From: Dillenia suffruticosa
Taxonomy: Eukaryota > Streptophyta > Magnoliopsida > Dilleniales > Dilleniaceae
Direction: 5' to 3'
Assembly: GCA_033439265.1 (NCBI GenBank)
Contig: JAVTVX010000024.1
Coordinates: 13,375,001 to 13,439,000 of the forward strand
DNA: 64,000 nucleotides
Shown: positions 11,861 to 23,849 of the stretch, piece by piece
Layout: each line of letters begins with the position of its first letter
Numbering within the stretch: the first letter of the stretch is position 1
Position numbers and translations under genes: made by a program
The notes under the pieces: model-generated
Seen by the model: only the letters and a program-made list of their open reading frames with translations
Databases searched by the model: none
What the model was told of the DNA's origin: nothing

Positions 11861-12109
11861 AGAGGATAATGCTAGTAATAAAGATTGCAATTGATAAGCT
11901 CTCATGCTTTTAAATTATAACAAAGTTTCAACTAGGGGTGGTATCAAACAAGTTAATATTCATAGTAATAGAATATGAACAGGCAATATCTCAAGACATT
12001 TAACTTAACTAAATTTAAAAAATTCTAGAGTTTACAGTTCGAACATATTTCTTGGGAGGATATATGAAGACAATTTCATTACTATTCATTTGTTGAATGT
12101 TCATCCTCA

Positions 12110-12114
12110 GGAAT
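12110..12114. repeat. Target-site duplication GGAAT, left of element B
   Basis: GGAAT here and again at 58903-58907 directly flank the two outer LTR ends of element B. The sequence continues without gap into the family A ORF3. Confidence 0.9.
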
Positions 12115-14140
12115 TGTTGTTATTGTAGAGTTTTGATGCTGATAGAACATAAGGAAGGAAGTTCCAGAAGATCAGAAAAATAGTAAGAAAATTCAGAAGT
12201 CTATAATCTATGTCGACTTGACTTGATAACACATCGACCTGTATAGCAGGTCCACAAATTGTAAGCCCTATGTCGACCAATTCATTTTATCCACACACAT
12301 ATCGACCTGTCTAGCTGTCCTTGTCAACATGAGGTATAGAACTTCTATAGAAATACATAAGTCTGAACACATCGACACACACGAAATCATATCGACTGAA
12401 TAGTCACGGGTGGACAAATTTGAAATGATACATCGATCAATTTCTAATGCATATCGACCATCACCAATTAGACAATGACACAATGAGTAAAAATATATTA
12501 GGACATCTATGTCCCCAAACACTGGTCGACGTAACATATTTGTTTTCTAAGTATCACATATCGACATGTTGATAATCTGGTCAACATGGAAACAATCACA
12601 TCGACCAATACAATTTGCCTTTTCCACCAATTTTAAAGAGGAATAGGTACATGTCAAAGTACAATCAGAATACATCGACCTAAAAGTAAAGTGCCTCATA
12701 TATAACTCAACATAAGACATCAACCTGAACCTATGACTTGTCAACATACTTAACACACATCAACCAATTCACAGTACTAGGTTTACCAATTCTATTAATG
12801 AATCGTGACATATCAAGCTATAAAAGGCACTTGTCGACCTGTATGTCCTTGGTTCTAAATGACATACATTTACATGCTATGATTCGTGTCGACAACTAAA
12901 AATCACATCGACCAATTTGCTCTCATAGGTCCACCAATATTTAGCTGTACAATAATATGTCGATGTCTGCTGTAAAACCTGTCGACCTATTGTTTGTTTA
13001 CTCATTAAATCACACATCGACGTGCTCTCTTTTTGTCGACAAAACATATACATAATGACCAATTCAATTACACAGGTCAACCAATTTTCTACCTAAATAG
13101 GAACATATCGATGCATTAAACTGACTTGTCGACCTGATATTCATTGAGTCCTTGATATTACACATCAACATGGTCGCAATCTTATCGACATGCATACACA
13201 CATCGACCAATTCAGAACTGTGTGTCCACCTATTTTATTTGGTACAAAATGTTGTCGACCCACGTGATAGCCTATCAACCTGCTTTGACAAAAATATACT
13301 AGTTTTTGAATTCGGGTCAATGTTTACATTAAAGTTGTCGACCCTCGTATATCAGAAATTAGATCTACGAAACAAGTTTGAGCTAAATGGTCACTTCATT
13401 TCTTTGATTTTTGAAATATTCCCCTTTTTATGAAAACTAACGTTCAAATGCATTACAAGCATGTTCTGATTGGGTTAAATAAAAAGTGGTGCCAGTAAAA
13501 GAGGAAGGCTCAATGCGAAGCAAGGAACAGTTGCAGAGCTTTAATAGCGGAAATTAAATGCTCAATGTTTGGATGAAACAACTCTCACCAACCCTCACTA
13601 ACCCTCAACAGATCTATTGAATATCACAATAAATACCAGAGATTTGAAGAAGAGAGAGCTAGTGGAAAATGCTCGATTGAATGCTCTAAAAATTCCCTAC
13701 TATTTTCTTGTGCATTCTTTAAATTTCTTCCATTTGTTCAAAATTTTATAGTCCATTCTTAAATTGTCAAATCTGAGAAAAAAGAGTCTCAACTCTTGAC
13801 ATTTATTTCTGATCAGTACAAGTGTCAAAGACTTAACAATGTATAACACTGCTTTAAGTCTAGAAAGTAAAAATTCGATCTGAATAAGATTGAATAGAAG
13901 TATTCAGTAGGAATAGTGTTAAAGGTTGAACTTGAATATGTAATCAAGTTTGTATTCCTAAGTTATTAGTGAAAAATCCAAGGGGAGTCTAGAAGTGGAC
14001 GTACATCGAGTTTGGTGGAACCACTATAAAAAGTTATTGTGTTCCCTGTCTTTAAATTTCATTTCTATTTTTAGCTCACAAATTTTAAAAAATCAAAAAA
14101 AGTCCATATTCAATTATTTACCCCCTCTAGTTGAATAACA
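12115..14140 (+). repeat. 5' LTR of element B
   Basis: 2026 bases from TGTTGTTATTG to ...GAATAACA. It aligns with 43308-43622 joined to 57236-58902, differing by roughly one base in ten by eye. The 12180-13350 part is packed with copies of CATCGACC, GTCGACCTG and relatives on both strands. The end holds the Sirevirus-type AGAAGTGGACGTACA...GGAACCACTATAAA block (13991-14031) and CCCCCTCTAG near 14121. Confidence 0.93.
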
Positions 14141-14141
14141 A

Positions 14142-14153
14142 TTGGTATTAGAG
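14142..14153 (+). promoter_or_regulatory. Primer-binding site of element B (initiator Met-tRNA)
   Basis: TTGGTATTAGAGC, one base after the LTR, matches the usual TGGTATCAGAGC with one C-to-T change. Confidence 0.85.
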
Positions 14154-14199
14154 CAGGTGTGTCGATAAGAAGCCTAATAGCTTAACACTAAAGATCCAA

Positions 14200-15960
14200 A
14201 TGGCCATCAATGGAGATAATGTACTAGTTAAAGCCTGCTCAACAAATCTTGCACCATTCTTCAATGGAAGCAACTTTAGTTACTGGAATAAAAGAATACG
14301 AAATTTCATAATTGCACAAGATCTAAATGTTTGGGAAATAATCGAAGAATGAGTTGAATTTCCTAGAGAAGAAATAGAAGGAGTACGTGTGCCAGTTAAA
14401 TTAAAAAATATGACAATGGAGTAGAAGAAGGCCTATCAAGCCAATTGTAAGGCCATTAATCTCTTTCATTTTGCACTGAGCGTCAACGAATACAATTGAA
14501 TCTCATCATACATAATAGTAAAGGAATTTGGGAAAGGCTCAAAACTACTTACGAAGGCACTAATCAAGTTTGCAAGAGTAAGATCAGACTGTTGAACCAA
14601 GAATACAAAGTCATCAAGATGAAGAAATGAGAAACAATCAGCGAAATGATAACAAGATTCAATAAAGTAACAAATAAACTAAGATTGCTTGGAAAGAGAA
14701 ATCCTCAAGAAAATATGGTGGATAAAATTTTAAGGAGTCTGTCAAAATTATGGGAGTCTAAAATTACTGTAATTAAAGAGTCTAAAAATCTTGAGACTCT
14801 AACAATGGATGAGCTTGTGGGATCTTTGATAGCCCATGAGATGAAACTAAATGTGAAGGAGCTTGCAAAAGAAAAGGGAGGTAAAGGAGTAGCTTTAAAG
14901 GCTGATAATGATGAAAGCACGTCAAACTCAGAAGAAGAAGAGGATGAAGAAGACAAAACTTTTCTAGCAAGAAAATTCAAAAAGTTCATGATGAAAAGAA
15001 GAAACAAAAACAAATCATTCTTCAAAAATCTAGAGAAGAAGGAAGAAATTGGGTGCTTAGAGTATAAGAAGTTGGGACACATGAAGGCTGATTATCCTTC
15101 TTTGAAGAAAGATGAAAAGAAATACAAAAAAGATAGAAAAGAAAAGAAAAAGAAGAAGGCACTTGCAGCTTGGAGTGATGAAGACACTAGCTCAAGTGAT
15201 GAAGAGTATGCAGAGGAACAGACCAACGTGTGTTTCATGGCCAACGAAGAAATCTCAGATAGTGAGGTAAACTCCATATCCTACTCCTCTTGTTCTAATT
15301 TTGAAAACAATTTCACCATCATTGAGCTACATAAGGCATTACTAGAACCACTCAATGAATTAAAAAGATTTAAAATGAAAAATAATTTGCTAGAGAAAGA
15401 TCTAGCTGAAACTGTTAGAACATTAGAAAAATCAAAAATTGAAATAAATGTATGAAAAGGGAAAAATGCTGAATTAGATTTGAAGATTGCTGAATTTGAA
15501 AAAAAATCGGATGATAAACATTTAGAGAAGGACAGTGACAAACTAACGAATGAAAACATAGTTTTAAAAAAAGAATTGGATAAACAGAAAGAAAAGAATC
15601 ATAGACAAAACATTATACTGATGAAAATCATCAAGACTAAGAAAAACTAGATGTCATGCTAGGAACACAAAGAGCAGTGTTTGATAAGACCGAATTAGGA
15701 TATAACCCAAACCAAACACAAAAGAAGTTATAAAAATTTTTTATGCCAAATTTTGAGAATGTCAAATTAAAGAGATGCCACACATGCATGAAATTTGGGT
15801 ACAAGTCTAAAAATTGTAAACTTAGAAACATATCTTCAGAAAGTATTAAGAGTCCAAGTGTGATTAACAGATACTGTACTTACTGTAAAAATATTGGACA
15901 TTCAATTTACAATTGATGGTTCCTAAACTCATCAAGAATGAACTTACAATGGATCTGTAA
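14200..15960 (+). pseudogene. gag: Element B gag
   Basis: The start ATG at 14200 opens with the copia gag segment FFNGSNFSYWNKRIRNF. Stops at about 14350, 14422 and 14498 break the first 450 bases. The longest open part (14646-15455) covers the end of the capsid-like domain (MDELVGSLIAHEMKL), an acidic Ser/Glu stretch, and a lysine-rich region. It includes the first zinc knuckle near 15050, damaged as C-L-E-Y...G-H...Y where two Cys are Tyr. A coiled coil follows (about 15310-15640). Two further knuckles lie at 15775-15830 (His replaced by Tyr) and 15870-15915 (ends in a stop). Gag would package RNA in the particle. Three knuckles after a coiled coil match element C. Confidence 0.88.
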
Positions 15961-16019
15961 AGATAAATTAAAAGCTAACTCAACTAGACCCGAAAGGATG
16001 TAGGTACTAAAGGAAAAGG

Positions 16020-16640
16020 TGTGATTGAATCTTGTTGAAGGTATCCTTGAAATCAAGAGAATCTCCAAAAAAGTCAGTGTAGTACATAGACAGTGGATAT
16101 TCAAGGTATAAGACTGGGGATGTCTCAAAGTTCTCTTATCTTGAAAGTAAGAAAAGAGGAAAGATTGCATTTGGTGATAACTCAAAAGGAAAAGTCATTG
16201 GAATAGGCAATATTGGAGATAAGTTCTCCAACTCTCAAATTTAGAATGTGCTTCTTGTTTCTGGACTGAAATTTAGTCTGTTGAGTGTTAGTCAATTATG
16301 TGACAAAGGATATTCAATCACTTTTGAATCTAATACATGTTTCATTGTCGACAAATCCTCTAGCTTTGTCAAATTTACTGGTCAAAGAAAAGGAAATATA
16401 TATGTGATAGATTTAGATCATTTAGAAATCTCAAATGAATCATGTTTAGTTGTTGTAAATAATAATTCATCATGGCTATGGTACATAAGATTAGGGCATG
16501 TAAGTATGGACACAATTTCAAATTAGTTAAGAAAGACAATGAAGGACCTACCAAAATTAAAATTCGAAAAGGATAAACTATGTAATACAAGCATGAAGGA
16601 AAACAAACCAAAAGTTCATTCAAATCTAAAAATTGTGTAT
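16020..16640 (+). pseudogene. pol: Element B protease and GAG-pre-integrase
   Basis: The protease active site reads YIDSGYSRYKTG near 16083-16118. The DSG is kept but the preceding Trp context and later HM are changed. FGDNSKGKVIGIGN follows. From 16248 an open frame contains LLSVSQLCDKGYSI and LWYIRLGHVSMD, the GAG-pre-integrase region with its first zinc-binding His altered (usually WHRRLGH). The segment 16530-16640 shifts frame and has lost part of the Cys pair (CNTSMK in place of CxxCxxGK). Confidence 0.85.
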
Positions 16641-17257
16641 CTACAGCAATCCATTAGAAATTCTTCATATTGATTTGTTTGGACCAACTAGAACTCGAAG
16701 TTTAGATGGAAAACAGTATGAGTTTGTAATCATTGATGATTACTTTAGGTACACATGGGATCTATTTCTTGCCAAAAAGGAGGAAGCCAGTGAGGTCTTC
16801 ATCAAATTGTGTAAGAAAATTCAAAATAAAAAGGGAATATCAATTTAAAGTATTAGAAGTGACCTTGACAAAGAATTTGAAAACAAAATCATGGAAGAAT
16901 TTTGTAATCATCATGATATTGACCATAATTTCTTAGCACCTAGAACATCTCAACAAAATGGGGTGGTAGAAAAAATAAAGAACCCTCCAAGAAATAGCTA
17001 GGACAAAGCTCTGCGAGAATAACCTACCTAAATTCTTCTGGGCAGAAACTATAAACACTGCATATTACATTTTGAATAGGGCAGAAGTAAGGTCAATCCT
17101 AAAGAAGACTCCCTATGAACTTTACAAAGGAAGAAAGCCAAACATAACTTACTTTAAAGTTTTTAGATGCAAATGGTTTGTTTTAAATAACAGGAAAGAA
17201 GCATTAGGAAGTTTGATACCAAAAGTGATGAAACTATCTTTTTATGATATTCCGTAA
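16641..17257 (+). pseudogene. pol: Element B integrase core
   Basis: HIDLFGPTRTRSLDGKQYEF carries the first catalytic Asp. After a stop at about 16846, IRSDLDKEFENK carries the second. SQQNGVVEK with the catalytic Glu is followed by frame damage (ERNNRT is lost). A last open piece, 17072-17257, gives PYELYKGRKPNITYFKVF, the copia integrase C-terminal signature. The enzyme would insert element cDNA into the nuclear genome. Three breaks inactivate it. Confidence 0.87.
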
Positions 17258-17279
17258 CAAGTGAAGTATTTAAAATTTG

Positions 17280-18540
17280 TAACAAAAGAATCATAACAAT
17301 AAAGGAGTCAATTCACATAGAGTTTGATGAAAAAAATGAATCTAGTCAAAGAAATGTGGATGATGAAGAGATCACTGAGAAACTAAATGAACTAAATCTC
17401 ACTGATGAAGCAAATTACCAAAAAGAGGAAACAAATGAAATTATCGTGCAAGAGGAAAGAAATGAAACTTAGCAGGAATAAGAAATCAAATACCCCCAAA
17501 TTAGAAAATATGTAAATCTAGAAAACATAATAGGTAGTGTTAGTTTAGGTGTCAAAAATAGATCAGCATTACAAAACCAATGTGAATACGTAGCCTTCAT
17601 CTCTCAAAATGAACCTAAAAATGTGGAAGAAATCTTAAGAGATGAAAATTAGATAATGGCCATGCAAGATGAATTAAATCATTTTGAAACAAATATGGTA
17701 TGAAATCTTGTTCTTAGACCAACAGATCAATCAATGATTGGAACCAAATGGATTTTCAGAAATAAACTTGATAAATATGGCACAATCACAAGGAATAAAA
17801 CAAGATTAGTAGCCGAAGGTTACAGCCAAGAGGAGGGAATTGATTATGATAAAACTTATGCACAGTAGCCAGATTAGAAGCAATCAAAATGCTTCTTGTC
17901 TTTTCTTACTTTATGAACTTTAAATTTTATCAAATGATGTTAAGAGTGCATTTATAAATGGGTATTTAAATGAAACAGTATACGTTGAACAACCACCTGA
18001 CTTTGAAAATCCAAAATGTCTTAAATATGTTTACAAATTGATCAAAGCCTTGTATGGTATGAAACAATCTCCTAGAGTTTGGTATAAAAGACTAAATAAC
18101 TTCCTAATTGAAAATAATTTTGAAATAGAAAAGATAGACACAACCCTCTTTATCAAAAGAAAAAATGATAACTTCTTAATAATTCAAATATATGTAAACG
18201 ACATAATATTTGAAGGAATTAGTGCAAAAATATGTAAAGAATTTGCAACTAAAATACAGGGAGAGTTTGACATGAGTATAATGGGAGAATTAAATTATTT
18301 TCTTGGATTTCAAATTAAACAATCAGATGATAGAATTTTCATTAATCAATTAAAATATATCTTGGACTTCAAATTAAACATTCAGATGATAGAATTTCCA
18401 TTAATCAATTAAAATATAAAAATGATCTAATTAAAAGATTTGGATTCAGTGATTGCAAGGGAAATGGAACTCCAATGAACACAAATATAAAATTAAATAA
18501 AAATGAAAATAGCAAATCAATGTGCCAAAAATAATACAGA
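17280..18540 (+). pseudogene. pol: Element B reverse transcriptase
   Basis: A linker rich in Glu/Asn (17300-17560) leads to the RT start with IGTKWIFRNKLDKYGTI and RLVAEGYSQEEGIDYDKTYA. Frame loss near 17865 and 17935 follows. From 18038 the open part has LYGMKQSPRVWYKRLNNFL and IQIYVNDIIF, so the YVDD loop is YVND, a catalytic Asp lost by a G-to-A change. A 59-base tandem duplication at 18302-18419 then shifts the frame. Beyond it the thumb continues as KRFGFSDCKGNGTPMNT. Not functional. Confidence 0.9.
18302..18419 (+). repeat. 59-base tandem duplication inside RT of element B
   Basis: Two adjacent copies of a unit beginning CTTGGATTTCAAATTAAAC / CTTGGACTTCAAATTAAAC, differing at about five positions. 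The unit length is not a multiple of three, so the copy frameshifts RT after FLGFQIKQSDDRIFINQ. The differences between copies suggest the duplication is old. Confidence 0.92.
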
Positions 18541-19108
18541 AGCATGATTAGATCTCTGTTATATCTTACTACTTCAAAACCCGACATACAATTCAGCGTA
18601 TGTCTTTGTGCAAGATTTCAATCAGATCCAAAAGAATATCACTTAGTTGCAGTCAAAAGAATCTCCAGATATCTAAAAGAAACCACTCACTTGGGTTTTT
18701 AGTATGATAGAAACTCAAACTTTTAGTTGCATGGTTTCTGTGATGCTGATTTTACTGGATGTAAAATAGATAAAAAGAGTACCAATGATACTTGTCAATT
18801 CTTTGGAAACATATTTTATCATGGTCTTAAAAGAAACAAAGCAGTGCAGCATTGCCAACAATGGAGGTAGATACATTTTAACTGGACAATGCACTACATA
18901 AATCCTTTGAATCAAGCACCAAATGAAAGACTATGGATTAAATTTTGATTGCATTCCAATCAAATGTGATAACACAAATGCAATAAATCTTACAAAGAAT
19001 CCAGTTCATCATTCACGAACCAAATATATAGAAGTGAGATATCACTTCATCAAAGATCATGTTCTGAAAAATGAAATTGTTCTTGAATACATTGAGACTC
19101 AAAAATAA
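18541..19108 (+). pseudogene. pol: Element B RNase H
   Basis: MIRSLLYLTTSKPDIQFSVC, the RT-RNase H joint, opens the segment. HGFCDADFTGCKIDKKST retains the first catalytic Asp. Stops occur near 18700 and 18724, and frame loss near 18830-18920. The end (18923-19108) is open and reads IKCDNTNAINLTKNPVHHSRTKYIEVRYHFI, close to the RNase H end of element C. It stops with TAA at 19106. Confidence 0.87.
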
Positions 19109-19179
19109 ATTCTTAGGAAGAATAGAAATGAAGAATTAGAAGAGAAGGTATGAAAAACAAAGTTTCACAAATTTGAGAA

Positions 19180-19450
19180 ATAGCCTTCAGGTTGATCGAT
19201 TTATTAAAATATGTCGATAAATTGAAAGAATGCAAAGTAATAATCAGAAGATAACACATCGACCTAACCTTAAAGATGTCGACCTGTGTAGCAATAGAAG
19301 GCAGGCTGATGCCTTTCTCATTGTGTTGACCTGATTGTTCAAAATTATTAAAAAGGTCAATGTATAATTAAATTTGTCGACCTGTGACGTACTTAATGGA
19401 ATACTAACAGTCGGCACATCAACCTATCTAGCCCTAAATTCCCAAAATTC
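19180..19450 (+). repeat. Element B pol-ORF3 spacer with GTCGACCTG motifs
   Basis: Non-coding. CATCGACCTAACC, GTCGACCTGTG, TGTTGACCTG, GTCGACCTGTGAC and CATCAACCTATC occur within about 220 bases. These are the same words that fill the LTR of B (12180-13350). A C-rich leader with repeated AACCCTAA (19480-19530) follows and leads to ORF3. Confidence 0.8.
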
Positions 19451-19553
19451 AAACTATTCTTCTTCCTCCCGAAACCCTAACCTCTCAATTATGAAACCCT
19501 AAGCCCCAAATTGAAACCCTAATCCGCTTAATGTCTGCAAGAATCGATTATCA

Positions 19554-20676
19554 ATGGCTCCAAAAATGAAAATGACGATCAAAAAACCATCTAAACCCTC
19601 GAAACAGTCTTCGAAACCTACGGGAAAGGGTTCTTCCTCCAAATCTTGCGAAAAACCACGAAACCTTCATCTCCTTCACCGCAAACAACACCACAATTCA
19701 ATGTTTATGAATTTCAATTGATAGAGTAGAACAATGTGTACGATAAAGTGTTTTCGAAAAGAAAAGTGAATCATGGGAGGTTGATCGATTGGAAAATTTT
19801 GAAGAATATAAAATTTAGATATGAAGAACATCTAATTGAGGTATGCCCCAACACACTTCTGTATCCCAACAAGTACATTCATGAAAACGAAGTAAAGTTG
19901 TTCTACAATAATCTAGATGTGATTTCAGATGGAACCGAAAATGAGACTAGAATTATTCTAGATGACTATTATGTCTCATGCGTATTCAACACATTTGTGA
20001 ATGGGAAGAAGATTAAGGTCACCCCTAGGAACATATGTAAGAATAATGATATTGTTTGGGTCTCCTATGATACATTTGAACCCTATATGAAATCTAGTTA
20101 CTTGGATAATGTTAGGGTTGTCTATGGTGATGAAAATTTAACTATTGTGAATTCAAGTGCCATGGTGGTTTTCATAAACGAATCTTACATTTGATTGTTT
20201 CTTATGTATTGAGACCTAAAGAAGGAAACTATACTATAGTTTTAAGAGAGGACTTTTAGTTAATGGCATGCATTATGAATAGGGAAGAACCCTGGATTGC
20301 ATTACATTGTTCCACATTTCATGATAGCCGCACATAGGTCTAAGAGCTCCTTGTTGCCATATGCCAACATGATCACTGATATTTTATCAAAAACTTATGT
20401 GGAGTTGGAAAAAGATACGATTATTAGATTAAGTCAGAAGAATGCAATCAATATATTGTCAATGTTGAGAGCTAGATGGATGAGCAATAGTGAGAGAGAA
20501 TGGATAAGGAAAGAAGGGAAGCAAGAGACAGGTTGAAGAAATTGATGAAATAGCTGAGGAAGCTATTGAGAATGCTCCAAGGAAAGAGAAAAGGATAGAG
20601 GAAGGTGTGCCTTCAAGCATTCAACCTATCATCTTGGAAATGATTTAGGACAAATCACAGAATATTGAGAGGAGGC
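19554..20676 (+). pseudogene. ORF3 (envelope-like) of element B, interrupted by element C
   Basis: The start ATG at 19554 begins MAPKMKM, like ORF3 of element C (MAPKMKN). A frameshift near 19730 leads to a 152-codon open part (19736-20194) with RLIDWKILKNIKFRYEEHL, ENEVKLFYNNLDVI, a mid-region matching 'CVFNTFVNGKKIKVTP' in other copies, then LHYIVPHFMIAAHRSKSS. A charged helical C-terminus reaches IERR at 20671. Element C is inserted there. Beyond it the frame resumes at 42303 and runs to a TGA near 42435 with a Lys-rich coiled-coil-like end (VKKKLYSWSKKKANQRK). The function is unknown. The group is found after pol in Sireviruses and related plant 'envelope-like' proteins. No membrane segment is seen. 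Confidence 0.8.
20672..20676. repeat. Target-site duplication GAGGC, left of element C
   Basis: GAGGC here and at 42298-42302 flank element C exactly. Removing C and one copy restores an open ORF3 frame in element B. Confidence 0.93.
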
Positions 20677-21912
20677 TATTGAACAAAATAGATTTTGATG
20701 ATTATTAGGAGTAATGAAGTTTGATTTTAGGTAATTAAATTAAATTGGAAACAAATTAGAATAATTGTTAAAATTGATTTTAGATATCCAAGTCACCTCA
20801 TTCATATGCATACGACGATCTATGAACATGATTGATAGAAATTTGGCTAAGTCAAAATGGTCAAGACGAACTGAGGTTCAACATAAGACGACATGTTGAC
20901 TGCACCATAAAAAATAGGGTAACCTGAATCTTAGCATGAGACGATCTAACCAGAGTTCTTAGCATATAAGTCATCTTACTCACAAATGCAAGTCGCCTTA
21001 CAAAATGAGAATCAAGGTTGAGTGGCTCATAGTTCCTATGAGAAGGGTTACGACTTGACAAGGCCACTCATGGTGAAGACAAGTCTCCTTACCTCTCACA
21101 TTGACAAATTAACATGAACAGTTGTCAAGCCAACCCAAAGCTAAGTAAGTCTTCTTACAATCATGTTAAGGCGACTTGACTAATCATCAAGGCGATCGAA
21201 AAATTTAAATTGTAAAGACAAGTCTGCTTAGAATCTCGATAAATCGACCTACTATCTCTAACGTTCATTTGTTTAGAAAAGCTGGTGTGAATTTATTATA
21301 CTGTTCACCTACCTCACCAAATACTGAAATGCATTCAATGGTATCCAACGGCTAAACCCTGTTGCTCAACTATAAAATTCATTCAAGAACAGAGAAGATA
21401 ACAATGATCTGTCACGCAACATTTGAAAAACAAATCTCTAAACATCACTTATAGGACATACTCTTGATTTTGTTTAACCTGCACTGTAACGAGCATTCTG
21501 AAGATTGAAAACTTCATTTTGTATTTTATTCTCTCTCTCTACTTGCTGTGTAAAACCATAATTATATTGTTCTGAGTTTGTTCATAACGAAAAAACAAGA
21601 AGTATCAGAATAGGTTTTTGATTGATCTTGTGAAAAATCAAATCAAAGTATTTGAAAAATACTTGTATGGTTCATTAGCATTACCGGAAGCTAGTTTGTA
21701 ATTCTTGAATAGAATAGTAGATTTGAAAATCCAGGTAAAGCCTGGAAGTGAACATACACCAAGAAGGTAGAACCACTATAAATTGTATGTGTCAATCTCT
21801 ATTTGCTTTTTCTTTGCTCATTTGTGTAAATCAAGTTTTAAATTTCTGTAATTAATCAAAATTTGTAAATAACATATTCACCCCCTCTAGCTTATTATAT
21901 TTAGTGTCAACA
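20677..21912 (+). repeat. 5' LTR of element C
   Basis: 1236 bases. It starts TATTGAACA (the TG is changed to TA) and ends GTGTCAACA. Compared with the 3' LTR it lacks about 440 bases (equivalent of about 40890-41325), with ACGA(C/T)CTAA at both breakpoints. The remainder differs by roughly 8-9 in 100 by eye. Near 21741-21783 is the shared U5 block GGAAGTGAACATACACC...GAACCACTATAAA. Confidence 0.95.
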
Positions 21913-21914
21913 AG

Positions 21915-21925
21915 TGGTATCAGAG
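21915..21925 (+). promoter_or_regulatory. Primer-binding site of element C (initiator Met-tRNA)
   Basis: TGGTATCAGAG lies two bases after the LTR end, the canonical copia primer site. Confidence 0.92.
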
Positions 21926-21973
21926 AGGGTCTTTTGAAAAAGGGTTTAACAATCTCAGAAGAAAAGATCGAAA

Positions 21974-23810
21974 ATGGTACTAAATGGAGACAATCTTCCA
22001 TTTGAAGCATGCTGAACCAATAGTGTACCATTCTTCAACGGCAATAACTATAGTTATTGGAAACAAAGAATGAGAAACTTCATTATTGCTCAAGATGAAA
22101 CAACTTAGGAAATAATTGAAGAAGGAATCGAATTCCCAACTAAAGAAATTGATGGAGTAAGAGTTCCCATGAAAATAAAGAACATGACTCATGAAAAAAA
22201 GAAAGCCTACAGAGCCAACTGCAAAGCTGTTATTTTACTGCACTTAGCCTTAAGTCTCAATGAGTATAATAGAATCTCATCATGCATCACTGCAAAAAAA
22301 ATATGGAAAAGATTGGAGGTTACATACGAAGTCACAAATTAAGTGAGGAAAAACAAAATAAAAATGTTGAAACAAGAGTACAAGCCATTCAAAATAAAGG
22401 ATGGAGAAAGTTTGAGAGACATGATAACAAGATTTAATACTATCACAAATGAATTGAGGCTGCTGGGCAAAGGAATCAGCTAGGAAGATATGGTTGATAA
22501 AGTAGTGCGGTGCATGCCTAAATCATGGGAAGTCAAGGATACGACAATTGAAGAATCTAAGAATTTGGAAACTCTCATAATGGATCAGTTAGTTGGCTCA
22601 TTAACAACTCATGAGATGAAGGTTAATTCCAAAGGAAACAGAAATGAGGAAAGAGGCAAATCCATAGCTCTCAAGGCAGAAAGTGAAGAAGATAGTTCTA
22701 GCAATGATGAAGATGAGGATATGGCTCTTTTGACCTGAAAATTCAAGAAATTCATGATAAGAAAAGGAATAAAAACATAAGAGAATTCAAGAAACCTGAA
22801 AGAAAAGAAGAAATAAGATGTTATGAATGCAAGAAGCTTGGTCACATTAAAGTTGATTGTCCATCACTCAAGAAAGCAGAGAAAAAGGAAAAAAATAAAA
22901 GAAAAAGGCCCTGGCAGCTTGGAGTGATGAAGATGAAGCTCTAGTGAGGAAGAACGTGAACAAGAACAAGCAAACTTGTGCTTCATGGCCTTAGAAAGTG
23001 ATTCAAATATTGAGGTAACATCTTCAACATCTTATTTCTCTGACTCAGATGCTGAACATGATTTAATTTTTGATAAATTGCATGATACATTGCTAGAATC
23101 TATTAAGTAATTGAAAAATATGACTAAGAAAATATATCACTTAAAAAGGAAATGATCAAACTAGAAGAAGATAGGAATAAGCTGAAACTTGAAAATAAAA
23201 AACTCAGGATAGAAAATGATGAATTAAAACAAGATAAAACTAACTTGCTTAAGGAAGTTAAAGACAATGAAAATCTAAAAAATGATGTACATGCTAAAAT
23301 TGAAATCAAGTCCGTTGATGATTGCATTCATAAAGACTTAGAGAAGGAATTAGATCAAGAAAAAGAGAGAAACAAAAAACTATGCTCTCTATTATATAAA
23401 TTTGCTCAAGGATAAGAAAAATTGGACTTAATATTTGGAGCTCAAAAAAGTGTCTATGACAAGGCTAGCTTAGGTTACAATCCAGCCTTGACACAAAAGA
23501 AACTCTAAGTTTCTTTGTTCTCGGCACAATAAAGGATAGATCAAATACTAAGTGTCATTATTGCATGAAGTAAGGACATAACTCTCCTAATTGCAAAATT
23601 AGAAGAAGATCAATTCCAAACCAATCAAAAATATCTAGAACATATACCAAGTGTATTCACTGCAATAGAATAGGGCATAGTTTGAATGAGTACTGGTTTA
23701 ATGATTTAAAATGCAAGAAATCAATTTTGAAATGGGTATCAAAGAACACTCATGAATCCATGATAAGCATTAATATTGTCGGACCCAAGAAAGTTTAGGT
23801 ACCAAAGGCC
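21974..23810 (+). pseudogene. gag: Element C gag
   Basis: ATG at 21974, with FFNGNNYSYWKQRMRNFIIAQ near the start. Single stops occur near 22013, 22109, 22340, 22481 and 22737. NLETLIMDQLVGSL and a Ser/Asp/Glu-rich stretch (22680-22730) are followed by the first zinc knuckle CYECKKLGHIKVDC at about 22818-22860, which is intact. A coiled coil (23152-23415, mainly Lys/Glu/Leu/Asn) follows. A second knuckle CHYCMK-GHNSPNC has a stop inside at about 23572. A third, CIHCNRIGHSLNEY, has lost its last Cys. The end reads GPKKV-VPK with a stop for Trp at about 23799. Frame shifts near 22740 and 22940. Same architecture as element B. Confidence 0.9.
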
Positions 23811-23849
23811 AACACTTGATTTCTTCTTTGTATAGATTTGTCTCAAGAC

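Larger units (their letters stand above)
8811..12110 (-). mobile_element. Left part of Sirevirus-like family A element(s), split by element B
   Basis: In minus-strand order this contains the tail of one ORF3 (12110-12084), a spacer with GGTCGACC-type repeats, a second ORF3 (10844-9374) and an LTR fragment (9301-8811). The matching part of the first ORF3, a gag and the other LTR lie at 58908-63198 on the far side of element B. Two ORF3 copies in one orientation suggest two related copies or a rearranged tandem rather than one simple element. No pol sequence remains. Confidence 0.75.

Noticed and set aside
14705-15559. Several minus-strand frames opposite the gag of element B
   Set aside because: Shadows of the Lys/Glu-rich gag, giving Ser/Phe-rich low-complexity translations.
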